DNA of 64,000 nucleotides, taken from a virus. The position numbers and the translations under genes were made by a program. Location: positions 1-64,000 of the IMG/VR virus record IMGVR_UViG_3300047095_000811. One strand, 5' to 3'. Shown piece after piece: positions 22,485 to 29,733 of this stretch (the stretch's first letter is position 1; each line of letters opens with the position of its first letter). The notes beneath the pieces are model-generated. The model worked only from the letters and a program-made list of their open reading frames with translations. It was not told the origin of the DNA and ran no database searches.

Positions 22485-23000
22485 TTGGGAGGCATTACCT
22501 CCTCGACGGAAGATTTTTCAATCCCCGGAAATGGTGGCAGGGGCCGAAGCCCCGCCGAAGGGCGGATTCTCCCGGCATGGCCTTATCAGGGCGCATGCGG
22601 GGGGAGCAAGGAGCGACCTCGGGTAACGAACTTGTGGTCCGACGTCATCGCTCAATCCTATTTGCATCGTGTTAAAGAGCAAAAGCCCACCTCATAAGAT
22701 AGACGCCACCCCTATCCGACCGAAGTTCCCGAAAGAGCGGATAGATTCGGTCGTGCCTCGCGCTTATGTCTTGGCCAAAGGTGTTCGCATCGAAGTCCGC
22801 GAGTCTTCGCCCCACCGGCTGAGACCAGTATAGAGAGGAGAGTCGCGACAAGACTCATGGACGGCGGAGCGCGTCGGAGGAAAGGATTCTCAGGTCCAAT
22901 CCTCACGAGGGCTGCGGCAACGTGCAAGAGCTACAGGTAGCGCCTAACTTATGAGGCGGGCTAGACTGATGTTAGGAGACCGATGCGGCAGAAGGAGGCC
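22485..23000 (-). ncRNA. Large structured non-coding RNA upstream of the tRNA cluster
   Basis: About 500 bases with no credible gene, between a terminator (23001-23042) and tRNA-Asn. 22684-22711 pairs with 22935-22962 into a helix of about 28 positions closing a 280-base domain. On the minus strand 22 of the first 23 positions pair, including two G-U, and the helix runs on with more G-U pairs; on the plus strand those become A-C mismatches. So selection appears to act on minus-strand RNA, the strand of the tRNAs. Other elements: overlapping CTATCCG/CGGATAG and CGACCGAA/TTCGGTCG (22712-22753), GGGGC-TTCG-GCCCC near 22540, GAGTC/GACTC near 22840, and a GGAGG/CCTCC hairpin at 22488-22503. The ends are approximate. 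GOLLD and ROOL RNAs occupy such positions in phages, but I cannot match either by eye. Confidence 0.75.
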
Positions 23001-23042
23001 AAAAAAATAAACTTCCAGATGGCTTTGCGGGCCATCTGGAAA
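23001..23042 (-). terminator. Intrinsic terminator after the 23048-23329 gene
   Basis: An 11-bp perfect stem TTCCAGATGGC/GCCATCTGGAA (23013-23023 with 23031-23041) is followed on the minus strand by GTTTATTTTTTT. Confidence 0.92.
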
Positions 23043-23047
23043 CTGCA

Positions 23048-23329
23048 TCACACTTCTCGGTAAACTTCCTTGAAGGTATTTTGATACGAGCGTAGACACT
23101 CGATCGGAGAAAGAAGGAAAAGCATGGTCTTCTCTACTGCCTCTCCGAATTTGGAATGGATGTCGCATTCCTGCTCGAAGTTCTTGAAAAACACTTCGGC
23201 ACTTTCCACAGGCAGATTAACGACTCGACGAACCGAGTCTGCCAGACGGTTGACGCGGATCTGATGCGTCATGGGGAAGGCTTGGCGGAGAAATTCCGTG
23301 TTCGCCTTCCTGATTGCTTCGACTGCCAT
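23048..23329 (-). CDS. Hypothetical protein (93 aa)
   Basis: ATG 23329 after ACGAAGGAGCATCAA. Helical and basic (IRKANTEFLRQAF; IRVNRLADSVRRVV), with a hydrophobic LFLLSPIECL near the C-terminus too short for a clear membrane span. Last gene of the unit that starts at 23801. Function unknown. Confidence 0.7.
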   Translation of the reverse strand: MAVEAIRKANTEFLRQAFPMTHQIRVNRLADSVRRVVNLPVESAEVFFKNFEQECDIHSKFGEAVEKTMLFLLSPIECLRSYQNTFKEVYREV

Positions 23330-23353
23330 TTGATGCTCCTTCGTATTGAGAAA

Positions 23354-23575
23354 CTAGGCTACGTCGCCGCCTCCTTCGGAGGGGCGTTCGATTCCCACAG
23401 CGTCGTAGAACCCCTGCGGGTTGCTGCGGAAGAACTCGACGTCGGACTGAACCAGAGGCTCGCTGGCGTCGATGATGTGCGTGTCGGTCTTACCGACGAA
23501 GCGGGTGTAACGGAGGTTGTCCTTCGCCTTGATGTCCACCAGAACGAGGGCGGGTTTCTTGTGCTTTTTGTTCAC
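23354..23575 (-). CDS. Small hypothetical protein (73 aa)
   Basis: ATG 23575 after AAAGAAAGGAAGATGCA. Basic N-terminus and a strand (KKPALVLVDIKAKDNLRYTR). C-terminus Gly-rich (PSEGGGDVA). No family recognised. Confidence 0.7.
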   Translation of the reverse strand: MNKKHKKPALVLVDIKAKDNLRYTRFVGKTDTHIIDASEPLVQSDVEFFRSNPQGFYDAVGIERPSEGGGDVA

Positions 23576-23594
23576 TGCATCTTCCTTTCTTTGC

Positions 23595-23801
23595 TTACGT
23601 CGTCATCGCGCTGGAGACTCCTGAGAATCCCCACTGCGATGACGAGTAAAAAACCTCCGTCCTGCGGCTGTCACGACTCATCTTCCTTACGGAACGAACG
23701 TGGACCTGATGACCCTTTTGGACGAGGAACTGGTTGGCCTCGAAGTTACGGGGCTTGGCGTTCACCTTGACAGTGATGGTTTGCTTTTTCTTCTTGCTCA
23801 T
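23595..23801 (-). CDS. Small basic hypothetical protein (68 aa)
   Basis: Start at ATG 23801 after GGAGATTCAA; a longer frame to 23861 crosses the terminator of the GGDEF-EAL gene and is rejected. Begins MSKKKKQTITVKVNAKPRNF and ends with an aromatic Ser-rich tail. Function unknown. Confidence 0.65.
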   Translation of the reverse strand: MSKKKKQTITVKVNAKPRNFEANQFLVQKGHQVHVRSVRKMSRDSRRTEVFYSSSQWGFSGVSSAMTT

Positions 23802-23810
23802 TTGAATCTC

Positions 23811-23840
23811 CAAAAAGTAGCGGAGGCATTCCGCCTCCGC
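23811..23840 (-). terminator. Intrinsic terminator after the GGDEF-EAL gene
   Basis: A perfect stem GCGGAGG/CCTCCGC within 23820-23840 is followed on the minus strand by TACTTTTTGG. Confidence 0.88.
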
Positions 23841-23844
23841 AATT

Positions 23845-25311
23845 TCATGCAAGAACTGCAATCAGCTCTTGCTCGCTCATCGGCTTGTAGAAATAGAATC
23901 CTTGGCAAACGGTGCATCCCTTTTCACGGAGATACGATACTTGCTGTTGATCTTCTACTCCTTCTGCGATTAGATCCTTGCCAAGGCTCTCGCCCATAGC
24001 TATGATCGTGTTAAGTAGTATCGTATCTTTGGAGCCGATGGAAGATACGAACGCTCGATCAATCTTGATCGTGTCGATCGGGAACTTCTGAAGGTATGAC
24101 AGCGAAGAGTACCCCGTCCCGAAATCGTCGAGCGCAAGCTTGACACCCATCCCGCTGAGCGTCTTGAGCTTTTGCTCGACCTCTTCGGTGTAGTGGATGA
24201 GCACTCCCTCGGTGAACTCAAGCTCGATCAGCGACGGGTCCACATTGTAGGTGGTGGTCACGTCGTGTATGAGTTTCACCAAGTCGTTGTCTCGTCGCTT
24301 GAGATGCGCCGCCGAGACGTTGACGCTGATCGGAACGTGCAAGTCATTCGCTCGGATGATTCTTGCTGCCGTCCTGATTAGCTGCTCCGTCAGATGTACG
24401 ATCTCTCCGCTTTCCTCCAGCACCGGGATAAACTGCGACGGAGGAATCTGCCCCTTCTGTGGATGGTACCATCTTGAAAGGACTTCGACACCAACGATGG
24501 CGTTGGTCTCAGAGTCCACCTGCGGCTGGAACACAGGAAAGAGGTTACCATTCCTTAGTGATTCTCTGAAGGTGTTCTGGATGTCGGAGATTTGGTTCAC
24601 CTTGTCCTGCAGGGGAGAGTCGAAGTACGAGTAAGTATTCTTACCGCTCTCTTTCGAGTCGTACATCGCCATGTCTGCTTTCTTCAGGAGGTCAGTTACG
24701 TTGTCGCCGTCGTCCGGATAGCTGCTTATTCCAATGCTGCAGGAGAGCGTGATCTCGACGCCGTCGATGAATATCGGTTGGTTGATCTTCTTCAGGATTC
24801 GGTTGGCAATCTCCGAGATAGATTTCCTGTTTGAGACCTTCTTGATGATGACGACAAACTCGTCTCCGCCTATGCGGTATATGTCGGTACCGTCTCGTAC
24901 GCTTCCGATCAGGGCTTCGGCCATTTTTGTCAGCACTTTGTCGCCGAATCCGTGCCCGTAAGTGTCGTTGTAAATCTTGAACCTGTCGAGGTCTATGTAC
25001 ATGACCGAGAACTCACAGCACCCTCTTCCAGAGAGACTTTCCATTGCGTTCATGAACATGAGTCGGTTCGGCAGGCCGGTTAGGATGTCGTAGTGCGCCA
25101 TCTTGAAGAAATTCTCTTTCTTCTGGCGGATCTCCTTCAGAAGTTTGAAGTTCCAGGCAGTGACCAAGCCGAATGCGACTGATATCGGGATGAAATACAT
25201 GAAGAAACTGCTTGGGTCTTTTGTATTTTGAGAGCTGACGAGGTAGAGCAGAAGAAAGATCGGCATGTACAAAGATCCACCGAACGCCAGCCTGTTCGAG
25301 ACAGAATGCAC
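23845..25311 (-). CDS. Membrane GGDEF-EAL protein (c-di-GMP synthesis and breakdown)
   Basis: 488 residues. GTG start at 25311, 7 bases after AGGGG. Two membrane helices (about 12-26 and 38-55), then GGDEF (about 75-230): DILTGLPNR, YIDLDRFKIYNDTYGHGFGD and an intact RIGGDEFVVI. The inhibitory RxxD site reads RDGT, so product inhibition may be lost. The EAL domain (about 245-485) has FQPQVDS, EVLSRW in place of EALLRW, ISVNVSA, LEFTEG, DDFGTGYSS, IKID, AEGVED and QGFYFYKP, so metal ligands and catalytic residues look present. The protein could make or degrade cyclic di-GMP and thus alter motility, biofilm or envelope state. Monocistronic with its own terminator. Confidence 0.93.
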   Translation of the reverse strand: MHSVSNRLAFGGSLYMPIFLLLYLVSSQNTKDPSSFFMYFIPISVAFGLVTAWNFKLLKEIRQKKENFFKMAHYDILTGLPNRLMFMNAMESLSGRGCCEFSVMYIDLDRFKIYNDTYGHGFGDKVLTKMAEALIGSVRDGTDIYRIGGDEFVVIIKKVSNRKSISEIANRILKKINQPIFIDGVEITLSCSIGISSYPDDGDNVTDLLKKADMAMYDSKESGKNTYSYFDSPLQDKVNQISDIQNTFRESLRNGNLFPVFQPQVDSETNAIVGVEVLSRWYHPQKGQIPPSQFIPVLEESGEIVHLTEQLIRTAARIIRANDLHVPISVNVSAAHLKRRDNDLVKLIHDVTTTYNVDPSLIELEFTEGVLIHYTEEVEQKLKTLSGMGVKLALDDFGTGYSSLSYLQKFPIDTIKIDRAFVSSIGSKDTILLNTIIAMGESLGKDLIAEGVEDQQQVSYLREKGCTVCQGFYFYKPMSEQELIAVLA

Positions 25312-25350
25312 TTGATACCCCTAGTTGTTGACTATCTATATGTACTGCGT

Positions 25351-25393
25351 TCAATAAAATAGACGGTAAGATGCTGCTTTGCACCTTACCGTC
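25351..25393 (-). terminator. Intrinsic terminator after nrdJb
   Basis: Stem GACGGTAAG/CTTACCGTC (25362-25370 with 25385-25393) is followed on the minus strand by TATTTTATTG. Confidence 0.85.
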
Positions 25394-25408
25394 CGTTAGA
25401 TTACTCCA

Positions 25409-26077
25409 TCAACCGCATTTCGAATCGCCACAAGAGAGACACGTCATGCAGTTATCCATCGGGATCATTGCCTTGACGCTGCACTTGGGGCAGACGATGG
25501 CGTTACGGGGGTAGCCCGTGTGGCTGTCGTCCTTGTCGCCGGTCTTGGCAACGTACTCTTGCTTCTTGCCCGCCAGATACTCCTTGGTGAACTCGTCGTG
25601 CTCCGGGTTCTCGATCAGGCCCAGAGACATGAAGTGCTTGCGGATGGCGAACAGGGAGATCTCGGCGACGAGCGACGGGATCTGACGACCGCCCTTGGCG
25701 ATGTAGCCGGTCGAGCCGGGGGTGATGATGCACTCCAGCTCTTCCAGAATGAAGGACAGGTCGCCGCCGCGACGGAAGCAGGCGGAGATCATGCGGGTCA
25801 GCGCGGTGATCCACTCGTAGTGGGTGCTGTCCTTCGAGTAGACGAAGATCTCGAACGGCTGGCGAGCGCCATCTTCGTTCACGATGTCGTTGATCGTGAC
25901 GTACATGGCGCTCTTGGCCAGCGGAGACTTCAGCTTGTAGGTGGTTCCCTGCAGCATGTCAGGACGCTTCACTTCTTTGATGGTCGGCTTGACTTGCTCG
26001 ACCTTGGGATTCTCGAACTTGGTGTCCACCACCTTGAAGCCGGTGATGCGAGAGCTGATTTCGACAGGCTGTGTCAT
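25409..26077 (-). CDS. nrdJb: Class II ribonucleotide reductase, C-terminal subunit (NrdJb)
   Basis: 222 residues. Start at ATG 26077, overlapping the upstream stop; a longer frame is rejected. Residues about 48-150 match the C-terminal NrdJ domain (YVTINDIVNEDGARQPFEIF; RMISACFRRGGDLSFILEEL; GGRQIPSLVAEISLF). The end has two CxxC pairs (CPKCS, CLSCGDSKCG), a zinc ribbon plus the redox cysteines that re-reduce the active site. In pseudomonads the class II enzyme is likewise split into NrdJa and NrdJb. Works with the 708-residue subunit, whose gene is separated here by two small genes. Confidence 0.9.
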   Translation of the reverse strand: MTQPVEISSRITGFKVVDTKFENPKVEQVKPTIKEVKRPDMLQGTTYKLKSPLAKSAMYVTINDIVNEDGARQPFEIFVYSKDSTHYEWITALTRMISACFRRGGDLSFILEELECIITPGSTGYIAKGGRQIPSLVAEISLFAIRKHFMSLGLIENPEHDEFTKEYLAGKKQEYVAKTGDKDDSHTGYPRNAIVCPKCSVKAMIPMDNCMTCLSCGDSKCG

Positions 26078-26454
26078 GCAGTTTCCTTTTGATTGATCTT
26101 GTAGTCGCGGAAGGGGGATACCTTCTCGGCGTCCGGAGCAGAGTCGTAAGCTTTTTTGAGGCGCATGGTCTCCATGACCCACGTCCCGAAGAGTTCTTCG
26201 ACCTCCCACTCGACTCCCTTGTACTCCACCTTCTGGTGGGCGTAGATGAGGAAGCGGTCGTACTTTGTGTAGATGCAGATCTTGTACCCGTTGCGGGAAC
26301 CGATCAGCTTTGGCTGGAAGGTGTGTTCCTCCGTCCGGATCATCTCCATGCTGGTGATGTCAGAGTCGATCCGGCGGAGGGACTGGACGAAGCCTTTCGG
26401 CCCCGCCGCTTTACCGATTCCTCTGACCGATTGGTCAGAACTTGCCATAATCAT
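26074..26454 (-). CDS. Hypothetical protein between the nrdJ subunits (126 aa)
   Basis: Start at ATG 26454, which overlaps the stop of the HNH gene (ATGA); a TTG at 26475 is an unlikely alternative. Its own stop overlaps the nrdJb start. Beta-rich centre (YKICIYTKYDRFLIYAHQKV; VEWEVEELFGTWVMETMRL). No family recognised. Tight coupling on both sides suggests it was in the operon before, or moved with, the HNH insertion. Confidence 0.75.
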   Translation of the reverse strand: MIMASSDQSVRGIGKAAGPKGFVQSLRRIDSDITSMEMIRTEEHTFQPKLIGSRNGYKICIYTKYDRFLIYAHQKVEYKGVEWEVEELFGTWVMETMRLKKAYDSAPDAEKVSPFRDYKINQKETA

Positions 26455-26957
26455 TTTCCATTCTTGATTCTCCAAACGGTTTTCTGATTCACGCCGTATT
26501 CATCAGCGATCACGCGTTGAGTGCGTTTATCTTTCTTGATCGCCTCAGTTTCCTCGTCGGTCAGCTTTCGACCATGATGAACGTATCCGTTGGCGAATTT
26601 GTCCTTCATGTTTTGACTCTGAGTACCCCATTCAAGATTATCAAGACGGAAGTCCATCGGATCATCATTGAGATGGCGAGCAACATGCTCATCCGATGGC
26701 TTTTTCCCCTTGAAGAGCTCAAGAAGCAGAAGATGTATCTTGAACTTCTGCTTCTTGCCATCTTTTTGAATTGTGACGGTCGGATACTTGGTACTATCGC
26801 CAGACAGATGAGGCACGATAACACGTTCTTTCAGATTCCGAGTCTTCACCGAGCTGGTGGTGCTGTACACGGTTCTTTCAAGACTTTTGACAGTTCCGAG
26901 ATTCGAGATTTGATAGAACCCTTCGTACCCCGGAATGTCTTTCCATGCCTCTTTCAT
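26451..26957 (-). CDS. NUMOD4/HNH homing endonuclease
   Basis: 168 residues. Residues about 4-22 are a NUMOD4 motif (WKDIPGYEGFYQISNLGTVK). Residues about 75-120 hold the HNH core: IHLLLLELFKG, VARHLNDDPMDFRLDNLEWG and QSQNMKD. The C-terminus (IADEYGVNQKTVWRIKNGK) is a helix-turn-helix for target recognition. It lies 1 base after nrdJa, within the split nrdJ operon; nrd genes are classic targets for phage homing nucleases. Confidence 0.93.
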   Translation of the reverse strand: MKEAWKDIPGYEGFYQISNLGTVKSLERTVYSTTSSVKTRNLKERVIVPHLSGDSTKYPTVTIQKDGKKQKFKIHLLLLELFKGKKPSDEHVARHLNDDPMDFRLDNLEWGTQSQNMKDKFANGYVHHGRKLTDEETEAIKKDKRTQRVIADEYGVNQKTVWRIKNGK

Positions 26958-26958
26958 G

Positions 26959-29085
26959 TCAGAACTTTCCGTAATAGCCTTCCTTCAAAGCGTCGAACAG
27001 ATTGGCGGCGGAAGATTCGTGACCGTCGTAGATCACGGTGTCGCTGCCACGGACGCGGATGGTCTGGCCGTCTTCGGTCGTGAACTCATACTGGGTTGCA
27101 TCGAGGTCTTCCTTCTTAACCAGAACGCCTTGGAAAGCTTCAGGATTAAAACGGAAGGTTGTCGCACCTTTGAGGCCGCTGTCGTAGGCGGAGATGTAGA
27201 TGTCTTGGAACTTCTCGAACGGGTAGTCGGTCGGTACGTTGATCGTCTTGCTGATCGAAGAGTCAATCCACTTCTGAGCCGCCGCTTGGACCTTGACGTG
27301 ATCGAACGGATCGATGTCGTCGGCAGCACCCCACTCGGGACGCAGCTTCAGTTCAGCGATCAGCTTGTCATCGTCGATCGGACCTTTGACGATCTTGCCG
27401 CCAGTCAGTGCGCCGGACGCGTACAGCTGGCGGTACAGCATGTACTCGAAGGAGTACACCGGCTTCTGAACTTTCGTCGCCTTGCCGACTTCGATCACGT
27501 TGCGGAGATAGAAGTGAGAGAACGAAGGTTCGATGCCGTTGGACGCGTTGTTGCCGAACGACAGAGCCAGAGTCCCGGTCGGAGCGATGGAGGTCCCATG
27601 AGTGAAGCGGGAGCCGTGTTCGAGCATCTGAAGGATGATCGCACGAGCTTCTTCGTCATCGTGCCAAGCTTGGAAGTAGCCGGACATGACGTAGAGCTGC
27701 TTCGCAGAAATCGTCTGGCCGATCTGAATGTCACCGTTGACGATGTGCTCGCGCAGGTTCGGGTTCTTGTTGGCCAGCTCCTGAGTGACGGTGAACGACT
27801 CACTGAAGATCGGGGCGGCACCGCGAGTCTTCGCCATTGCCACGCCAGTCTTGAAGTTGTTCAGGGCCAGGGAGCGAGTGATCTTCTCAGTGAAAGTCAC
27901 GGACTCATCGGAGCCGTAACGGATGCCCATCATGATCAGGGCGGAGCCGAGGCCGAGGTAGCCCATACCGTGACGACGCTTGCGAAGGATCTCGTCGCGC
28001 TGTTCCGGCAGAGGCAGACCGTTGATCTCGACCACGTTGTCCAGCATGCGGGCGAAGAGCTGAACGTTCTTGGCGAACTCGTCGAAGTCGAAGTATGCTT
28101 CTTCGGTGAACGGGTTGCGCACGTAGCGGGTCAGGTTCACGGATCCGAGCAGGCAGGAACCGTTCGGAGGAAGAGGTTGCTCGCCGCAGGGGTTCGTGGC
28201 GCGGATGTTCTCGCAGAACCACAGGTTGTTGCGACGGTTGACTTCGTCGATCAGGATGAAGCCGGGTTCGGCGAAGTCGTAGGTGGACTTCATGATGATG
28301 CCCCACAGTTCACGGGCAGGCATCTTGCGGTCTTCGAACGGCTTGCCATTCCACATGAACACCCACTCGCGATCGTTCTTGACCGCTTCCATGAATTCGT
28401 CGGTGATCAGGATGGAGATGTTGAAGTGGCGCAGACGACCGTCTTCACGCTTGGCCTTGATGACGTCGATAACGTCGGGGTGGCTCACGTCGAAGGTCAG
28501 CATCTGTGCGCCGCGACGGCCACCGGCAGACGAGACCGTGAAACAAGCCTTGTCGTAGGTGTCGGCGAAAGCCAGAGGGCCGTTGGTGGAAGCGCCAGCG
28601 CCGTTCACGAAAGCGCCTTTCGGACGCAGCGTGGAGAACTCGTAGCCGATGCCGCAGCCGAACTTCAGGGTGATCGCAGCCTTGTACAGCGATTGGAAGA
28701 TGCCGTCCATCGAATCCTCGATGGTCTGGCTCACGGTGCAGTTGATCGTCGAGGTCTTGGGCTTGTGCTCGCCAGCACCTGCGTTCGACATGATCCGACC
28801 GGCAGGCCAGCAGCCGCCGATCTTCATCGCGTTGTAGTATTCGGTAGCGATGCGACCGATCCAACCTTCGCGGTCTTCGGTGTATTCGCCGTGTTGGATG
28901 CCGGTCTCGTACTCGACCGCTGCCAGTTCCTTGGCGACCCGCCAGAAGCTGGCGTCGAGGTCTTGGTCGATGGGTTCATGCGTCTTGCCGTCCTTCAGGC
29001 AATACTTACTCTGCCAGATCTCTTGCGAGGTTTCCTGCAGAGGCAGGACGTTGTTCAACGTTTCTTGTTGTACTTGCTGTGTCAT
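26959..29085 (-). CDS. nrdJa: Class II (B12-dependent) ribonucleotide reductase, catalytic subunit (NrdJa)
   Basis: 708 residues. Reduces ribonucleotides with an adenosylcobalamin radical. Motifs: GGCWPAGRIMSNAGAG (about 91-106), TINCTVSQTIEDSMDGIF with the first redox Cys, FGCGIGYEFSTLRPKGA, SSAGGRRGAQMLTFDVSHPD, ATNPCGEQPLPPNGSCLLGS with the catalytic N-C-E triad, and HGTSIAPTGTLALSFGNNAS near 525. Its C-terminal cysteines are in NrdJb. Start ATG 29085; tRNA-Arg and a hairpin (29107-29130) lie just upstream. No cobalamin riboswitch fits in that gap. Confidence 0.95.
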   Translation of the reverse strand: MTQQVQQETLNNVLPLQETSQEIWQSKYCLKDGKTHEPIDQDLDASFWRVAKELAAVEYETGIQHGEYTEDREGWIGRIATEYYNAMKIGGCWPAGRIMSNAGAGEHKPKTSTINCTVSQTIEDSMDGIFQSLYKAAITLKFGCGIGYEFSTLRPKGAFVNGAGASTNGPLAFADTYDKACFTVSSAGGRRGAQMLTFDVSHPDVIDVIKAKREDGRLRHFNISILITDEFMEAVKNDREWVFMWNGKPFEDRKMPARELWGIIMKSTYDFAEPGFILIDEVNRRNNLWFCENIRATNPCGEQPLPPNGSCLLGSVNLTRYVRNPFTEEAYFDFDEFAKNVQLFARMLDNVVEINGLPLPEQRDEILRKRRHGMGYLGLGSALIMMGIRYGSDESVTFTEKITRSLALNNFKTGVAMAKTRGAAPIFSESFTVTQELANKNPNLREHIVNGDIQIGQTISAKQLYVMSGYFQAWHDDEEARAIILQMLEHGSRFTHGTSIAPTGTLALSFGNNASNGIEPSFSHFYLRNVIEVGKATKVQKPVYSFEYMLYRQLYASGALTGGKIVKGPIDDDKLIAELKLRPEWGAADDIDPFDHVKVQAAAQKWIDSSISKTINVPTDYPFEKFQDIYISAYDSGLKGATTFRFNPEAFQGVLVKKEDLDATQYEFTTEDGQTIRVRGSDTVIYDGHESSAANLFDALKEGYYGKF

Positions 29086-29106
29086 TAACGAACTCCGGTT
29101 GATGAT

Positions 29107-29130
29107 GCTCGATGAGGGGTCTCATCGAGC
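29107..29130 (-). other. 10-bp hairpin between tRNA-Arg and nrdJa
   Basis: Perfect stem GCTCGATGAG/CTCATCGAGC with a 4-base loop and no T-tract. Possibly an RNA processing or stabilising element 3' of the tRNA. Confidence 0.6.
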
Positions 29131-29145
29131 TACGAACGATTTAAA

Positions 29146-29222
29146 TGGCACCGCCAGAGGGATTCGAACCCCCGACAACCTGCTTAGAAGGCAGGTGCTC
29201 TATCCGACTGAGCTATGGCGGC
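29146..29222 (-). tRNA. tRNA-Arg (UCU)
   Basis: Acceptor GCCGCCA/TGGCGGT, anticodon stem CCTGC/GCAGG with loop CTTCTAA, T-loop TTCGAAT, encoded CCA. Confidence 0.95.
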
Positions 29223-29230
29223 ACTGGAGG

Positions 29231-29578
29231 CTACTCTCCTGTTATCCCATACAAATCATGCACAAATTTGTACACGTCCAAAGTACATCCGGGGCGCATC
29301 ATCACCTTGACGGAGGATGCAGATGCATTGCTGGAGGAGGTCACGTCGAGCCAATTAGTCCCGATGCCATCTTGGATCGTCTTGACTGCTTCTGCGACCA
29401 TCTGGACTTCCTCGGAGTCAATAGACCCACCGTTAGCCAAGACGATTCGATCCACGTTCTCGGAGATGCTCTGGAAGACATCGACTTCGGTCGATTCCAC
29501 CATAATCCGGAACGTCTTGCTGAAGTTATTGAGCCTGCTGATGCAGAACGTTAGCTCTATCACGCTCTTTTCACTCAT
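29231..29578 (-). CDS. Hypothetical protein (115 aa)
   Basis: ATG 29578 after AGAAAAGGAAAAGC. Soluble alpha/beta (VIELTFCISRLNNFSKTFRI; VQMVAEAVKTIQDGIGTNWL). No family recognised. Sits 9 bases upstream of tRNA-Arg on the same strand and is driven by the motif at 29661-29675, so mRNA, tRNA and nrdJ may share a transcript. Confidence 0.7.
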   Translation of the reverse strand: MSEKSVIELTFCISRLNNFSKTFRIMVESTEVDVFQSISENVDRIVLANGGSIDSEEVQMVAEAVKTIQDGIGTNWLDVTSSSNASASSVKVMMRPGCTLDVYKFVHDLYGITGE

Positions 29579-29660
29579 GCTTTTCCTTTTCTGTTTGAAG
29601 ATTCATGCACCGTACCCAGCCTTTTGTTTTCTTCTTACCTTTCTGTGGAAGTTTTCGAAG

Positions 29661-29675
29661 CACGGTCATAATATA
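29661..29675 (-). promoter_or_regulatory. Phage promoter motif (TATATTATGACCGTG)
   Basis: Match to the 15-base consensus, 82 bases upstream of ATG 29578. An exact TATAAATA lies at 29685-29692 on the plus strand with no rightward gene downstream. Confidence 0.65.
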
Positions 29676-29691
29676 TACTAATAATATAAAT

Positions 29692-29725
29692 AGAAAAGGG
29701 GGTTACGGCGTGTACCGTAACCTCC
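29692..29725 (-). terminator. Intrinsic terminator after the 334-residue gene
   Basis: Stem GGAGGTTACGG/CCGTAACCCCC is followed on the minus strand by CTTTTCTATTT. Confidence 0.88.
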
Positions 29726-29733
29726 GTTTTCTG

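Noticed and set aside
22485-22697. 70-codon rightward frame in the non-coding region
   Set aside because: No ribosome site, low-complexity translation, and the DNA is better explained by RNA structure.
22485-23000. tmRNA or RNase P RNA
   Set aside because: No tRNA-like ends, tag-peptide frame or T-loop (TTCRANC) for tmRNA, and no GAGGAAAGTCC/ACAGAAA pair for RNase P.
26935-29088. Rightward frame of 717 codons opposite nrdJa
   Set aside because: Antisense shadow of a gene with unmistakable ribonucleotide reductase motifs.
29086-29145. Cobalamin riboswitch before nrdJa
   Set aside because: The gap to tRNA-Arg is only 60 bases and holds one simple hairpin; no B12-box-like sequence.
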